Shown here in pieces: positions 42,472 to 52,535 of a DNA stretch of 64,000 nucleotides. Under the pieces are notes generated by a model. The model made no database searches. It was not told where the DNA came from and saw only the letters and a program-made list of their open reading frames with translations. How positions within the stretch are numbered: the stretch's first letter is position 1; every line of letters starts with the position of its first letter. Position numbers and translations under genes: made by a program. The DNA is from Microvirga flavescens. Its GTDB lineage: Bacteria > Pseudomonadota > Alphaproteobacteria > Rhizobiales > Beijerinckiaceae. Location of the stretch: assembly GCF_003290125.1 (NCBI RefSeq), contig NZ_QMKH01000005.1, positions 124,001-188,000 of the forward strand. Reading direction: 5' to 3'.

Positions 42472-44039
42472 GCGACGACCTGCTCCCGATCGACGAGGCG
42501 GGTCGCTTCACGGGCGGCGACCGGCCTGCCGAAATGATAGCCTTGCCCGAACTGGCACCCCAGTTCACTTAACAGGGCGAAATCGCTCTCATCCTCGACG
42601 CCCTCGGCCACCGTCGCGAGACTTAACGTGTGGCCGAGATTGATGATTGCCCCGAGGATTTTCTTTTTCTCATCGTCGCCGCGCAGTTCCTGAATGAAGG
42701 AACGGTCGATCTTGATCGCGTCGAAGGACAATTCGCGTAAGTGATAGAGGCTTGAATAGCCGATGCCGAAATCGTCGAGCTCGATCCGCACCCCTTCGCG
42801 CTTGAGCACGCCCAGGATCTCCCGCGCCATATCGAGATCCCGCACCAGCGCGGCCTCCGTGATCTCGATGATCAGGCGCCTCGGATCGAACCCCGTCTCG
42901 CGCAGGACAGCGAGAATGGCATAGGGCAGATCACGCTCCTCGAGCTGGCAGGGGGCGATGTTCAGGGAGAGCGTCAGCCCGATGGGCCACGCGTTCGAAT
43001 CCTCACAGGCCTGCCGCAGCAGGCGATAGGACAGCTCCGAAATCTGGCTCGTGTCCTCAGCGACCGGAACGAACTCCGCCGGCATGCGAAGGCCTTTCGT
43101 CGGATGCTCCCAGCGGGCGAGAATCTCGAAACCGCAGACCTCGCCGGTTTTGAGGGAGACAAGCGGCTGATAGTGAGGCCTGATGTGGTTCGCGGCAATC
43201 GCGGCCTTCAACTCCCGCTCGGTGATGGCGCGGGACTTCAATTCCTCGTCCATGCCTTCTTCGAAGAAGCTATATTTGCCACGCCCTTCCTTCTTGGCGC
43301 GCTTCATCGCGAGAGCCGCTGCGTGCAGCAGCGCATTGGGATCACAACCGTCGCCGGGGCACATCGCAATTCCGACAGCAGCGCCGACCCTGATTTCGGC
43401 ATCGCCGAGCACGACAGGTTGATTGACGATGTTGATCGCACGCTGGGCTACGCGGACGGGAATGTCCTCATCGAAATTGACGGCAATCACCAGCGCGAAC
43501 TCGTCGCCGCCGACGCGGGCAAGCCCATCGCCCACGCGCAGGACACGGCGCAACCGCGCCGCCGTCTCGGACAACACCTTGTCTCCCGCCGCGTGGCCGT
43601 AAAGTTCGTTGATCGTCTTGAGACGGTCGAGGTCGATCAGAAGAACGGCGCTGGACGAGCCGTAGGTCTTGATCCGTTGTATCGTGGATGCGACGTCCTC
43701 GATGAACCTGCTCCGGTTGGGCAGGCCGGTCAGCGGATCATGCCGCGCGATGGCCTTTGCGTGCCGCTCTGCCTCGACTCGGCGGCTGATTTCGGCGCGC
43801 AACCGGACAGAGCGGCGAACGCCGATGAAGGCCAGCGCGACGCAGGCGGCAATCGACCCAAGATACAGCTTGTCGATGTAAAGATCCTGATGCTCGCGCG
43901 CGAGCAGGTACACGCGCACGAGAAAGCCCGTCTTCAATTCGAGCACGACGACGCCCAGCGTTATCAACGCTGCAAGAAGCCATTCAAATCGCTCTTTGTC
44001 CGCCCTGAGGCGGTTGAGCAACCTGCCTGCCAGCATCAT
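42468..44039 (-). CDS. Membrane GGDEF-EAL c-di-GMP signalling protein
   Basis: 523-aa protein. Two TM helices (about 18-38 and 58-76) enclose a short periplasmic loop. GGDEF domain (about 95-250) has intact RVGGDEFALV, so diguanylate cyclase activity is plausible. EAL domain (about 268-515) has EIL instead of EAL (GFEILARW) but keeps NIAPCQL, EITEAALV, LDDFGIGYSSL, DAIKIDRSFI and VAEGVED, with the usual Thr of loop 6 changed to Ile. The essential glutamates and aspartates remain, so phosphodiesterase activity is also possible. The net effect on c-di-GMP cannot be judged. No periplasmic sensor domain of note. Confidence 0.9.
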   Translation of the reverse strand: MMLAGRLLNRLRADKERFEWLLAALITLGVVVLELKTGFLVRVYLLAREHQDLYIDKLYLGSIAACVALAFIGVRRSVRLRAEISRRVEAERHAKAIARHDPLTGLPNRSRFIEDVASTIQRIKTYGSSSAVLLIDLDRLKTINELYGHAAGDKVLSETAARLRRVLRVGDGLARVGGDEFALVIAVNFDEDIPVRVAQRAINIVNQPVVLGDAEIRVGAAVGIAMCPGDGCDPNALLHAAALAMKRAKKEGRGKYSFFEEGMDEELKSRAITERELKAAIAANHIRPHYQPLVSLKTGEVCGFEILARWEHPTKGLRMPAEFVPVAEDTSQISELSYRLLRQACEDSNAWPIGLTLSLNIAPCQLEERDLPYAILAVLRETGFDPRRLIIEITEAALVRDLDMAREILGVLKREGVRIELDDFGIGYSSLYHLRELSFDAIKIDRSFIQELRGDDEKKKILGAIINLGHTLSLATVAEGVEDESDFALLSELGCQFGQGYHFGRPVAAREATRLVDREQVVA

Positions 44040-44204
44040 CCATCCTCATGCGGGAAATGTACGTTCGCTGCAACCGGACGATGGCTGTCACAATCCGGCG
44101 CATTTGACCCAAGCTTAAGCGCTCTTTGTTCAGAGCACAGGCCTCTCTAGTCAAGTACCCACAAAGGTGAGGTTGCTTGTTGCGCCTCCCTCAAGAGAAC
44201 GAAA

Positions 44205-45293
44205 TCAGGCCTGCTGCGACAACTCTCGTGCGTCGCTTCCCACAAGTGCGCTCAAGGATCGTCCCGACTGGCGAACGCGATCGCGCAGGCCATCCTTGAT
44301 CGTCTCGATCAACCCCGGCCCCTGATAGACCAGCGCGGAATAAAGCTGGATGAGCATGGCGCCGGCGCGGATCTTCGTGAAGGCTGTTTCGGCCGAGTCG
44401 ATGCCGCCGACACCGATGAGTGGAACTTTGTTCTCCACGCGCAGGAATGTTTGCGCAAGAAGCCGCGTCGAGGGCGAAAAGAGAGGTTTCCCGGAAAGCC
44501 CGCCCGTCTCGCCGGCAAGAGTCTTTTCTTTGAGGCTCTCCGGCCGCGCGACAGTCGTGTTGGAAACGACGAGCGCATCGACGCCGCGCTTGAGAACCGT
44601 GGCGACGATAGCGTCGAGCGTATCGAGCGAAATGTCCGGCGCGATCTTCAGGAGAATGGCTGTCCTGGGCGAGTGCCCTGCATCCGCCTTCTCTCGCGCT
44701 TCCACGCAGCGCGCCAACAGATCATCGAGAAATGCCTCGCCCTGAAGATCCCGCAACCCCGGCGTGTTCGGTGAGGAAACGTTGATCGTCAGGAAATCGG
44801 CCAAACCGCACAGGCGCTCGACGCAACGCACATAATCGGCGATCCTGTCCGCGCTCTCCTTGTTCGCGCCGATGTTCACGCCGACGATTCCGGGGCGTCC
44901 CCGGCGGCGCACAAGGCGCTCGCGCACAACTTCCAGTCCATCGCTGTTGAGGCCGAATCGGTTGATGATTGCCTCGTCACGTTCGAGGCGGAACACGCGC
45001 GGGCGCGGATTGCCTGCTTGCGCCTTCGGCGTCACACCACCGATTTCCACGAACCCGAAGCCGAGGGAGAGAAGCTGATCCGGCACCTCGCCTTGCTTGT
45101 CATAGCCCGCCGCCAATCCAACCGGATTCGGGAAGCGCCGTCCGAGCACATCCACAGCGAGAACCGGGTCGTCCTTCGCACCACCTTTGATCGGCATCAG
45201 GGACAGTGCCTTGATCGTGGCGCGATGGGCCGTCTCGGGATCGAGCGCATGCAAAAGCGGCTTCGCGAGGGGATAGAGAGCGCCGATCCTCAT
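44205..45293 (-). CDS. pyrD: Dihydroorotate dehydrogenase (quinone), class 2
   Basis: 362-aa flavoenzyme of pyrimidine synthesis that oxidises dihydroorotate and passes electrons to the quinone pool at the inner membrane. N-terminal amphipathic helix pair (about 5-30), [35 protein letters not shown], catalytic Ser in [13 protein letters not shown] and the FMN-phosphate site GVGGIDSAE identify class 2. Start ATG 45293 overlaps the stop of the DUF952 gene (ATGA). Confidence 0.95.
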   Translation of the reverse strand: MRIGALYPLAKPLLHALDPETAHRATIKALSLMPIKGGAKDDPVLAVDVLGRRFPNPVGLAAGYDKQGEVPDQLLSLGFGFVEIGGVTPKAQAGNPRPRVFRLERDEAIINRFGLNSDGLEVVRERLVRRRGRPGIVGVNIGANKESADRIADYVRCVERLCGLADFLTINVSSPNTPGLRDLQGEAFLDDLLARCVEAREKADAGHSPRTAILLKIAPDISLDTLDAIVATVLKRGVDALVVSNTTVARPESLKEKTLAGETGGLSGKPLFSPSTRLLAQTFLRVENKVPLIGVGGIDSAETAFTKIRAGAMLIQLYSALVYQGPGLIETIKDGLRDRVRQSGRSLSALVGSDARELSQQA

Positions 45294-45631
45294 GTCAGCT
45301 CCGGAAAAACATGCCGTCCATCGCCCCCCAAGGGTAGCGGTCTGACCCACACGACGGAAGCCATCGAAAGGACACAATAAAGATGCGGAAACAGCGCGCC
45401 GCCGCGGGACGGCTCATATTTGAGAGCCCCGCCCAACGTGTCCGCCTCGACCGCCACGAGAAGGAGATCGGACTGTCCGGCGAAATGCCGTTCCGCCGTC
45501 TCGCGCACCTGCTCTGCTGTCGAGAAATGAATATAGCCGTCTTGAAGGTCGATAGGCGCGCCAGTGAAGGAACCATCCTTCTCGGCCTGCCGCCAAAGGA
45601 CTTCGGGAGAGATTTTGTAAATCAGTGCCAT
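45290..45631 (-). CDS. DUF952 family protein
   Basis: 113-aa protein of the DUF952 family, commonly encoded directly before pyrD in Hyphomicrobiales. It contains [20 protein letters not shown] (about 28-47) and a C-terminal [20 protein letters not shown]. Family structure resembles ADP-ribosyltransferase-like folds, but the function is not known. Translationally coupled to pyrD. Confidence 0.82.
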   Translation of the reverse strand: MALIYKISPEVLWRQAEKDGSFTGAPIDLQDGYIHFSTAEQVRETAERHFAGQSDLLLVAVEADTLGGALKYEPSRGGALFPHLYCVLSMASVVWVRPLPLGGDGRHVFPELT

Positions 45632-45780
45632 GTGTCTTGAGTAACTGGGCCGAAGGTTGTGGGCAACCCGGACATGGACGAGTTGTCGCGTGCGTCGGAC
45701 GGTTGAAGCCCTGACAATCGGCCTTAATTTCCTAGGGAAAGGTTCGGATCTTATGTTCTGCTGTCGAGGAGGTTCAAGCC

Positions 45781-46413
45781 ATGCTTTCTCATGACCGTGT
45801 CTGGGCTGCCATCGATGCCCTGGCTGCGCGCCATGGCATGACTGCCTCGGGCCTCGCCCGCAAGGCGGGGCTGGATGCCACGAGCTTCAACAAATCGAAG
45901 CGAACAAGCCCTGAGGGCCGCGACCGTTGGCCGTCGACGGAATCGATCTCCAAGATCCTGCACGCCACCGGCGCGAGCCTTGAGGATTTCATTCGCCTCG
46001 TCGAACCGGGCGGGGCAACGCGCGGAGCCTTTCTGCCGCTCACCAAGCTCGAGCTGGCCGCGAAGGGTGATCTGTTTACCGAGGACGGGCTCCCGAAAAA
46101 CGGGCCTGCCTGGGAGGAGATCAACTTTCCCGGCTTTGCTGGAGACAACGTTTTCGCGCTCGAAGTCTCCGGCGACTCCTTCGGCCCGCTCTTTCGCGAC
46201 GGCGACATCATCATCGTCTCGCCCACCGCCAGCATGCGCAAGGGCGACCGCGTGATCGTGCGCACCAAGGCCGGGGAGATCATCGCGAAGGAGCTGCGGC
46301 GCCGCACTCCTAAGACACTCGAGCTTGCGTCCCTCGGCTCTGGGCAGGAAGAAACGCCCCTGCCGCTCGAAGACGTTTCCTGGGTCGCGCGCGTGATGTG
46401 GAGCCGACACTAA
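45781..46413 (+). CDS. S24-family (LexA-like) XRE transcriptional regulator
   Basis: 210-aa regulator: N-terminal HTH (about 5-70, RHGMTASGLARKAGLDATSF) and a C-terminal S24 peptidase-like domain (about 110-205) with Ser133 in VSGDSFGP and Lys170 in EIIAKEL. The Ser-Lys spacing (37) equals that of LexA, so the catalytic dyad appears intact, although no canonical Ala-Gly cleavage site is obvious in the linker. No phage genes are nearby, so it is probably a conserved chromosomal regulator rather than a prophage repressor. Targets unknown. Confidence 0.85.
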   Translation: MLSHDRVWAAIDALAARHGMTASGLARKAGLDATSFNKSKRTSPEGRDRWPSTESISKILHATGASLEDFIRLVEPGGATRGAFLPLTKLELAAKGDLFTEDGLPKNGPAWEEINFPGFAGDNVFALEVSGDSFGPLFRDGDIIIVSPTASMRKGDRVIVRTKAGEIIAKELRRRTPKTLELASLGSGQEETPLPLEDVSWVARVMWSRH

Positions 46414-46436
46414 CCTCGACGAGCGCGCATAAAAAA

Positions 46437-46465
46437 GAAGGCGAAGCAGAGCCCGCTTCGCCTTC
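46437..46465. terminator. Intrinsic terminator between the S24 regulator and lysS
   Basis: GAAGGCGAAGC / GCTTCGCCTTC 11-bp perfect stem with a 7-nt loop. A run of six A's on the left gives a T-run for the minus-strand lysS. Confidence 0.88.
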
Positions 46466-46506
46466 CCCTTAGCTTGCCCCTTAAGCTTGATTTCAGAACG
46501 CCGGCT

Positions 46507-48237
46507 TCAAGCCGCGCGTCCGGCCTCCCGCTGGCGCAGGAACTCCTCATGCTCGCGCACGAGGCCACCGGCAATCGCCTTCTCGATCAGCGCGCGCGTT
46601 TCCTTCACGCCATAAAGCGCGACGAAGGAGCCGAAGCGCGGGCCGCGCGGCTCGCCGAGCAGCACCTGATAGATCGTGTTGAACCACTCGATGGAAACGC
46701 CAGGGCGCTCGGGCGTCGCGCCCTTGGCCTTGAAGTCCTGATAGCGTGGTTCGGCGCGGCCGACGTTGTAGATCTCGTCCTGGATCGCTTCCGCCGTCGC
46801 CGGCTGCTCGCCGCGTTCGAAGGGTGAGAGTGCCTCGCTGAGCTTGCGAAGGGACGCCGCCTCCACCTCGTCCGGCAGACGATAGGTCTTCTGCGGCTTC
46901 ACGAAATCCTCGAAGTAGCGCACGGCGCGCTTCACAAGGCTGTCGAGGCGAGGATGCGTCTGCGGCGAGACGCCGGGCGCGTAGCGGCGGATGAAGCCCC
47001 ACAGCATGGCCGGATCTTCCGAGTTCGCCACCGCCACGAGGTTGAGCAGCATGGAGAACGAAATCGTCGTGCCGCCCTGCCCACCGCTTGAGGCAACCAG
47101 CTCCGGCGCTGGCGGCTCGCCCGTATGCAGATGCCAGACCGGATTGGCGAGCTGCGTCTTGATATCCTGCGCGGGATATTTTTCGAGGAACGTCAGATAG
47201 TCGTCGACCTGACGCGGGATCACGTCGAAGTGAAGCTTCTTGGCTTCGCGCGGCTTGTTGTACATGAACAGCGCGAGGCTGTCCGACGTGCCGTAGGTCA
47301 GCCACTCGTCGATGGTCAGGCCATTGCCCTTCGACTTCGAGATCTTCTGTCCCTTCTCGTCGAGGAAGAGTTCGTAATTGAACCCTTCCGGCGGCAGGCC
47401 GCCGAGCGCCTTGGCGATCTCGCCGGAGAGCTTGACCGAGTCGATCAGGTCCTTGCCCGCCATTTCATAATCGACGCCGAGCGCGACCCAGCGCATCGCC
47501 CAATCGGGCTTCCATTGCAGCTTGGCATGGCCACCCGTCACGGGCGTCTCGAAACGTTCGCCGGTTTCCGGATCGCGCCAGACGATGGTGCCCGCATCCA
47601 CGTTACGCTCGTCGATCGGCACCTGCATGACGATGCCGGTTTTCGGATGGATCGGCAGGAAGGGCGAATAGCTCTGCTGACGCTCCTCGCGCAGCGAGGG
47701 AAGCATGATCGCCATCACGGCGTCATAGCGTTCGAGCACGGTCAGCAGGGCCTTGTCGAAGAGGCCCGCCTTGTAGCTGGCGGTCGCCGACATGAACTCG
47801 TAATCGAACCCGAAGGCGTCGAGAAACTCGCGCAGGCGCGCATTGTTGTGGTGCGCGAAGCTCTCATATTGCCCGAACGGGTCCGGCACCTGGGTCAGCG
47901 GCTTGCCGAGAGCGGCGGCCAGGAGTTCCTTGTTCGGCACATTGTCCGGCACCTTGCGCAACCCATCCATGTCGTCAGAGAACGCGACGAGGCGGGTCGG
48001 GATGGTGTCGTTGGTCAGAACCCGGAAGGCATGGCGCACCATGCTGGTGCGCGCCACCTCGCCGAAGGTGCCGATATGCGGCAGACCCGAGGGGCCGTAG
48101 CCGGTTTCGAACAGCACCTCTTTTTTCCCCGTTTTCTTCAGTCGCTCGACAAGTTTGCGCGCTTCCTCAAACGGCCACGCGGTGGCGATCTGGGCGGCTT
48201 CGACGAGGGCTGGATCGAGGATAAGAGGCTTGGACAT
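46507..48237 (-). CDS. lysS: Class I lysyl-tRNA synthetase
   Basis: 576-aa class I LysRS (archaeal/alphaproteobacterial type), which charges tRNA-Lys. The HIGH-like PHIGTFGE (about 52-59) and KMSKS-like KISKSKGN are present, together with the class I C-terminal helical domain. The class II enzyme of E. coli is unrelated. ATG 48237 with AGGTATC upstream is preferred to an ATG four codons earlier. A hairpin (48315-48341) separates it from the binding-protein gene. Confidence 0.95.
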   Translation of the reverse strand: MSKPLILDPALVEAAQIATAWPFEEARKLVERLKKTGKKEVLFETGYGPSGLPHIGTFGEVARTSMVRHAFRVLTNDTIPTRLVAFSDDMDGLRKVPDNVPNKELLAAALGKPLTQVPDPFGQYESFAHHNNARLREFLDAFGFDYEFMSATASYKAGLFDKALLTVLERYDAVMAIMLPSLREERQQSYSPFLPIHPKTGIVMQVPIDERNVDAGTIVWRDPETGERFETPVTGGHAKLQWKPDWAMRWVALGVDYEMAGKDLIDSVKLSGEIAKALGGLPPEGFNYELFLDEKGQKISKSKGNGLTIDEWLTYGTSDSLALFMYNKPREAKKLHFDVIPRQVDDYLTFLEKYPAQDIKTQLANPVWHLHTGEPPAPELVASSGGQGGTTISFSMLLNLVAVANSEDPAMLWGFIRRYAPGVSPQTHPRLDSLVKRAVRYFEDFVKPQKTYRLPDEVEAASLRKLSEALSPFERGEQPATAEAIQDEIYNVGRAEPRYQDFKAKGATPERPGVSIEWFNTIYQVLLGEPRGPRFGSFVALYGVKETRALIEKAIAGGLVREHEEFLRQREAGRAA

Positions 48238-48314
48238 GATACCTGACATGTTGATGAAGCCCGGCACACTAGAAAGCGAGCCCGTCAGGGTCAATGCGGC
48301 GCAAACGGTTTCGC

Positions 48315-48341
48315 ACGCCCCTACCCTTTCGGCAGGGGCGT
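48315..48341. terminator. Hairpin upstream of lysS, probable terminator of the binding-protein gene
   Basis: ACGCCCCT / AGGGGCGT 8-bp stem extended by two more pairs. No T-run on the minus strand, so it is a weak terminator or attenuator-like hairpin. Confidence 0.5.
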
Positions 48342-48366
48342 CTTGCACTGCCGCCCTGACTCCGGC

Positions 48367-49197
48367 CTAGAACAGGCTTACGGGAAAGAAGCGCAGATAA
48401 AGTTCGGCATATTTGCCCTCCTTCCAGAGCTGCTGGAGGGCATAGTCGAGAGCCCGGCGAAGAATTTCGTCATCCTTGCGGACGATGAAACCCATCCCCT
48501 CCCCGAAGAACCGGCTTTCCAGATAGGGGCCGCCCGCAAAGCCGCAGCACCCGGCGGCGTCCGCCCCGCCGACCCAGAGGGCGAGGTTCAAGCCGTCCGC
48601 GAAGAGGTAATCGACCCCGCCCGACTTCAGGGCCGCCTGCGCCCCCGCGAGATCCTCGAACGGTGTCAGCGCCGCGCCCGGGAAAAAGGCTTTGGCGAAG
48701 GCCTCGTGCGCGGTCCCGGCGACGATGCCGACCTTCTTTCCAGCCAGGTCCTTCGTCTGAGGTTCGGGCAGATTCCGGTCGAGCCTTACCGCGAAACGGG
48801 CCGGCACCTTGAAATAGGGGGTGGTGACCGCAAACCGCTCCCGCAGCTTCGCGGTCGTCGGGATGGCGGCGGCGACCACATCGCCCTGCCTGTCAGCCAG
48901 CGCGTCAAGCAGCATGTCGAAGCGGCGCACCTGGATGGTGCAGGTCAGGTTCAGCCTTTCGCAGGCGGCCCGCGCCAGCTCCACCGAGAATCCGGTGGGA
49001 TTGCCGTCGAGCCCCGGGAACGCGAGGGGCGGAAATTCGTCGTCGATCAGAAAGCGAATGGTTCGGAAACCGGTCAGATCCGGCCGCTCCGGTGCTGCCC
49101 GCGGGTCCCAGAAATTGGGAATGGCCACGCCTTGACCGGGGATGCCTTGAGCCCAGGCCAACCCCGGCAACAGGGCAAATATCACTGCGTGCAGCAT
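48367..49197 (-). CDS. Periplasmic substrate-binding protein (family 3, polar amino-acid type)
   Basis: 276-aa secreted binding protein. The first 16-17 residues (MLHAVIFALLPGLAWAQ) form a signal peptide with cleavage after AWA, and an SBP_bac_3 domain follows (FRTIRFLIDDEFPPLAFPG, GFSVELARAACERLNLTC, KVGIVAGTAHEAF). The usual ligands are amino acids or small organic acids. No ABC permease or ATPase genes adjoin, so it may work with a distant transporter or serve as a sensor. Start is uncertain: in-frame GTG ten codons upstream would give a more basic signal n-region. Divergent from the glycosyltransferase gene. Confidence 0.8.
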   Translation of the reverse strand: MLHAVIFALLPGLAWAQGIPGQGVAIPNFWDPRAAPERPDLTGFRTIRFLIDDEFPPLAFPGLDGNPTGFSVELARAACERLNLTCTIQVRRFDMLLDALADRQGDVVAAAIPTTAKLRERFAVTTPYFKVPARFAVRLDRNLPEPQTKDLAGKKVGIVAGTAHEAFAKAFFPGAALTPFEDLAGAQAALKSGGVDYLFADGLNLALWVGGADAAGCCGFAGGPYLESRFFGEGMGFIVRKDDEILRRALDYALQQLWKEGKYAELYLRFFPVSLF

Positions 49198-49305
49198 ACG
49201 CTTGATCTTGCAACCGAAGCGCACACGCAATGTAATGACATTCGAATCGGTCAACCGCATCGGTCGTCGCCGCTTCCCTTCAGCCTGTTGGAGCTTTTCT
49301 TGTTC

Positions 49306-51156
49306 GTGAGGAGTGGTCAAGCCAAAGAGATCCCGGCGTCGGCGTTTAGTTCGCTTCCATTGCCGACGGAAATCGGGTTTCTCGCCGCTCACGGCGTTCC
49401 CTCGGGCCTTCTGCAGGATGCCGCAACGATAGCGGCCATTACGGGGGTGAGCGCCGACCGGGTGCTCATCGCTCATGGGCTCGTGACCGAGGAAGCCTTC
49501 TATCGCGCCCTGGCGCATGAGCTTGGCGTTCCCTTCATTTCCCATCCGAAGGTTTCGCCAAAGGCCAGCTACCCTCACAGCATTCTCAGCGGAATCGTGC
49601 CTCTTGCGCAGGTCGCCCCCGCTTACGCACTCACGCCTCGCGGAAGCCAGATCGCACAATTGCTTCACATGCGACCCTCTCGGGGACGCCCCATCGCGCT
49701 CACGACCTCTTCAGCCCTCATGCGCGCTGTGTTCGCGATCCAGAGGAAGGGCATAGCTCATCAAGCCGCCCACGGCCTTTCCGCCCGATATGCGCATCTT
49801 TCAAACCATGTCGACATAGGGGCCCCTCAAATCGCGCTGTTGAGCCTTGCCGCCTTTGCGGTTTCTTTCACGCTGGTTGCGGCTTCTGAACGTGCGGTGA
49901 TGGCTCTGGCCTCTCTCATGAGCCCGCTCTTTTTCGGAAACGTGACACTGCGACTGGCCGCGGCCTTTCTCCCTTCCTCCACGTCCTCCTCTCTTCTGGA
50001 GCATGCGGTTCCTGATGCGCAGCTCCCGACCTACACCGTCATCGCCGCTCTCTATCGTGAGGAATGTGTCGCCCCGCGTCTGGTCTCAGCCTTGAGTCGT
50101 CTCGACTACCCTCCTGAAAAACTCGATATCAAGCTCGTGCTCGAGGAGGACGACGCGCAGACCAGAGCGGTTCTGGAAGCCCTGGACCTTCCGGGCTTCA
50201 TGGAGGTCATCATTGCGCCGCCGGGAGCCCCGCGCACCAAGCCGCGCGCCCTGAACGTCGCCTTGCCGCTCGCGCGCGGCGCGCTGACGGTTCTCTACGA
50301 CGCGGAGGACGTGCCGGAGCCCAACCAGCTGCGCCTCGCTGCTGCTGCCTTTGCACGCGCATCGGCAGAGACCGCGTGCTTTCAGGCGCACCTCACCATC
50401 GACAACACGAAGGACAACTGGCTCACACGCCTTTTCACGCTGGAATATGCGATCCTGTTCGATGTCATCAATCCGGGCCTCGTCGAGGTCGGATGCCCGA
50501 TCCCGCTCGGCGGCACCTCGAACCATTTCAGGACCGAGGCGCTTCGCAAGGTCGGCGGCTGGGACGCCTGGAATGTCACGGAGGATGCCGATCTCGGCAT
50601 TCGCCTCGCTCGCTTCGGGATGCGCGTCGGCGATCTTCCCTCCTCCACATTGGAGGAAGCGCCGAGCACCCTCTCTGCCTGGATGCTGCAGAGAACGCGC
50701 TGGATGAAGGGCTTCATCCAGACATGCTACTGCCACTCGCGCAATCCTTGGCGGATCTTTCGAGAGCTTGGTCCGTGGCGGTTCATCGGCACCCTGATCG
50801 TCTCCGCCGGCACCGTTGTCACCGCATTCGGCTATCCGTTGTTCATGGCCCTCGCTCTCAACGCGTGGCTCAACGATCCCGGCGTCTATTCCGATACGAT
50901 CTGGATTGCCGCGCTGGAAGCATGGAGCTCCACGCTGTTCCTGGTTGGCCTGATGGCTATAGCGATCCCCGCGCTGGTCGCTATCAAGCGGCGCAGGCTG
51001 TGGGGGCTGTTGCCGTGGGTGCCCCTGCTGCCGGTCTATTATCTCTTCATCAGCCTGGCGGCATGGCGCAGCCTGTGGGAGCTGGTCAGTGCGCCCTTTC
51101 AGTGGAACAAGACCCGCCACGGCCTGGCGCGGACCTCTCGCAGCGGCCTGCTATGA
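49306..51156 (+). CDS. MshEN-domain family 2 glycosyltransferase, membrane-bound
   Basis: About 616 aa. An N-terminal domain like that of type II secretion/PilB ATPases (MshEN/GSPII_E_N; ITGVSADRVLIAHGLVTEEA and ALAHELGVPFIS) is fused through one or two TM helices to a GT2 domain (about 240-470) with YDAEDVPEPNQL (DxD-type), GGTSNHFRTEALRKVGGW, TEDADLGIRL and the QxxRW motif QRTRWMKG, followed by about four TM helices. This is the architecture of processive membrane polysaccharide synthases. MshEN domains can bind c-di-GMP in MshE, so post-translational control by c-di-GMP is an inference worth testing. The start is unclear: GTG 49306 is chosen, TTG 49300 possible. Confidence 0.82.
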   Translation: MRSGQAKEIPASAFSSLPLPTEIGFLAAHGVPSGLLQDAATIAAITGVSADRVLIAHGLVTEEAFYRALAHELGVPFISHPKVSPKASYPHSILSGIVPLAQVAPAYALTPRGSQIAQLLHMRPSRGRPIALTTSSALMRAVFAIQRKGIAHQAAHGLSARYAHLSNHVDIGAPQIALLSLAAFAVSFTLVAASERAVMALASLMSPLFFGNVTLRLAAAFLPSSTSSSLLEHAVPDAQLPTYTVIAALYREECVAPRLVSALSRLDYPPEKLDIKLVLEEDDAQTRAVLEALDLPGFMEVIIAPPGAPRTKPRALNVALPLARGALTVLYDAEDVPEPNQLRLAAAAFARASAETACFQAHLTIDNTKDNWLTRLFTLEYAILFDVINPGLVEVGCPIPLGGTSNHFRTEALRKVGGWDAWNVTEDADLGIRLARFGMRVGDLPSSTLEEAPSTLSAWMLQRTRWMKGFIQTCYCHSRNPWRIFRELGPWRFIGTLIVSAGTVVTAFGYPLFMALALNAWLNDPGVYSDTIWIAALEAWSSTLFLVGLMAIAIPALVAIKRRRLWGLLPWVPLLPVYYLFISLAAWRSLWELVSAPFQWNKTRHGLARTSRSGLL

Positions 51157-51167
51157 AACCTGAGCCG

Positions 51168-51329
51168 TCAGAAGCACCAGGCCAACCCGGCCAGGATCAT
51201 GTCGTTGAAAACAGCTCCGCCATAGCGCGCCCAGAGAAGCGCCCCCGCTGCCACGACGCAAAGGATAGCGGCGGCAAACAACGCGCGCCCGGCAATTCGC
51301 GTCTGGATATCGGAACGGCTCGCGCTCAT
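51168..51329 (-). CDS. Small hypothetical membrane protein
   Basis: 53-aa ORF with a hydrophobic segment (about 15-33, ALFAAAILCVVAAGALLW) and a second weaker one at the C terminus. AAAGAGAG lies four bases before ATG 51329, arguing for translation. No family recognised. It converges with the glycosyltransferase and is divergent from selD. Confidence 0.55.
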   Translation of the reverse strand: MSASRSDIQTRIAGRALFAAAILCVVAAGALLWARYGGAVFNDMILAGLAWCF

Positions 51330-51422
51330 GGTTCTCTCTTTCAGGTCGCCATCATAGCAAGGGGCGGGTTTGCCTCCAAGAGGAACGTCTGACACCATAG
51401 GCGGCCTGTCTGGAGGAAGCTT

Positions 51423-52469
51423 ATGGACACGCAGGGTTTCCGGCTCACTCATCTCGCTCACGGCGGAGGCTGCGGATGCAAGCTCGCCCCGTCCGTCCTG
51501 CAGCAGCTTCTTTCCGAACAGCCTGCGGCCAGCCCCTATCGCCAGCTTCTGGTCGGCACGGAGACAGCGGACGATGCCGCCGTGTGGCAGCTTGACGATG
51601 ACACCTGCATCATCGCGACGACGGATTTCTTCATGCCGATGGTGGACGACCCACGCGACTTCGGACGCATCGCCGCCACCAACGCTATTTCGGACGTCTA
51701 TGCGATGGGCGGGCGGCCGATCATGGCGCTGGCGATCCTCGGAATGCCGCTCGGCAAAATCGCTCCCGAAGTCGTGCGGGAAATCCTGAAGGGTGGCGCT
51801 TCGATCTGCGCTGAAGCAGGCATTCCGGTCGCCGGCGGTCATTCCATCGACTGCCCGGAACCCGTCTATGGGCTTGCCGTCATCGGCACTGGAAAGCCAA
51901 GCGAGATCCGCCGCAACAGCGGCGCGAAGGCAGGCGATGCGCTCATCCTCACGAAAGCACTCGGCGTCGGTATCTATTCCGCTGCGTTCAAGAAGGACGC
52001 TCTATCCGCAGAAGCCTATGCGGAGATGATCGCGTCCGTCACGCTGCTCAATAAGGTCGGCGCCATGCTTGCCCGTGGCTCCGACGTGCACGCCATCACC
52101 GACGTCACGGGCTTCGGCATTCTCGGGCACGGCCTCGAAATGGCACGCGGGTCGGGCCTCGCGCTCACCATCAACCTGAACGACCTGCCGCTTCTTCGCG
52201 AAGCGAGCGCGCTGGCGGAGAAGGGCTACATCACCGGCGCGTCGAACCGGAACTGGGACAGTTATGGCGAGAGCGTCACCCTCCCGCCGCATCTCGATCT
52301 GTGGCAACGTCAGCTTCTCACCGATCCGCAGACATCGGGCGGCCTTCTCGTCGCCTGCGCGCCCGAACGTGCGCAGGACATTCTCCAAACCATTCTTGAC
52401 GCAGGCTATCCTTCCGCTCGCATCGTCGGCCACGCGGAAAGCGGAACGCCTTCGATCACCGTCGTCTGA
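51423..52469 (+). CDS. selD: Selenophosphate synthase SelD
   Basis: 348-aa ATP-dependent enzyme that makes selenophosphate, the selenium donor for Sec-tRNA. Active-site Cys17 and Lys20 are in [10 protein letters not shown] (Cys form, not Sec). [20 protein letters not shown] and the metal/ATP site [15 protein letters not shown] follow; C-terminal [15 protein letters not shown] is the PurM-like signature. Lies next to selC/selB/selA, in the opposite orientation, so it is probably expressed from its own promoter in 51330-51422. Confidence 0.95.
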   Translation: MDTQGFRLTHLAHGGGCGCKLAPSVLQQLLSEQPAASPYRQLLVGTETADDAAVWQLDDDTCIIATTDFFMPMVDDPRDFGRIAATNAISDVYAMGGRPIMALAILGMPLGKIAPEVVREILKGGASICAEAGIPVAGGHSIDCPEPVYGLAVIGTGKPSEIRRNSGAKAGDALILTKALGVGIYSAAFKKDALSAEAYAEMIASVTLLNKVGAMLARGSDVHAITDVTGFGILGHGLEMARGSGLALTINLNDLPLLREASALAEKGYITGASNRNWDSYGESVTLPPHLDLWQRQLLTDPQTSGGLLVACAPERAQDILQTILDAGYPSARIVGHAESGTPSITVV

Positions 52470-52535
52470 AACTTTCAGGAACCCTCTTCCTGCCCGTACG
52501 TTCCCTCGCCATTGTGCAAAAGAGGGATGGACGTA

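Noticed and set aside
45781..46413. Prophage remnant suggested by the S24/LexA-like repressor
   Set aside because: No integrase, structural, lysis or attachment-site features nearby; neighbours are pyrD and lysS.
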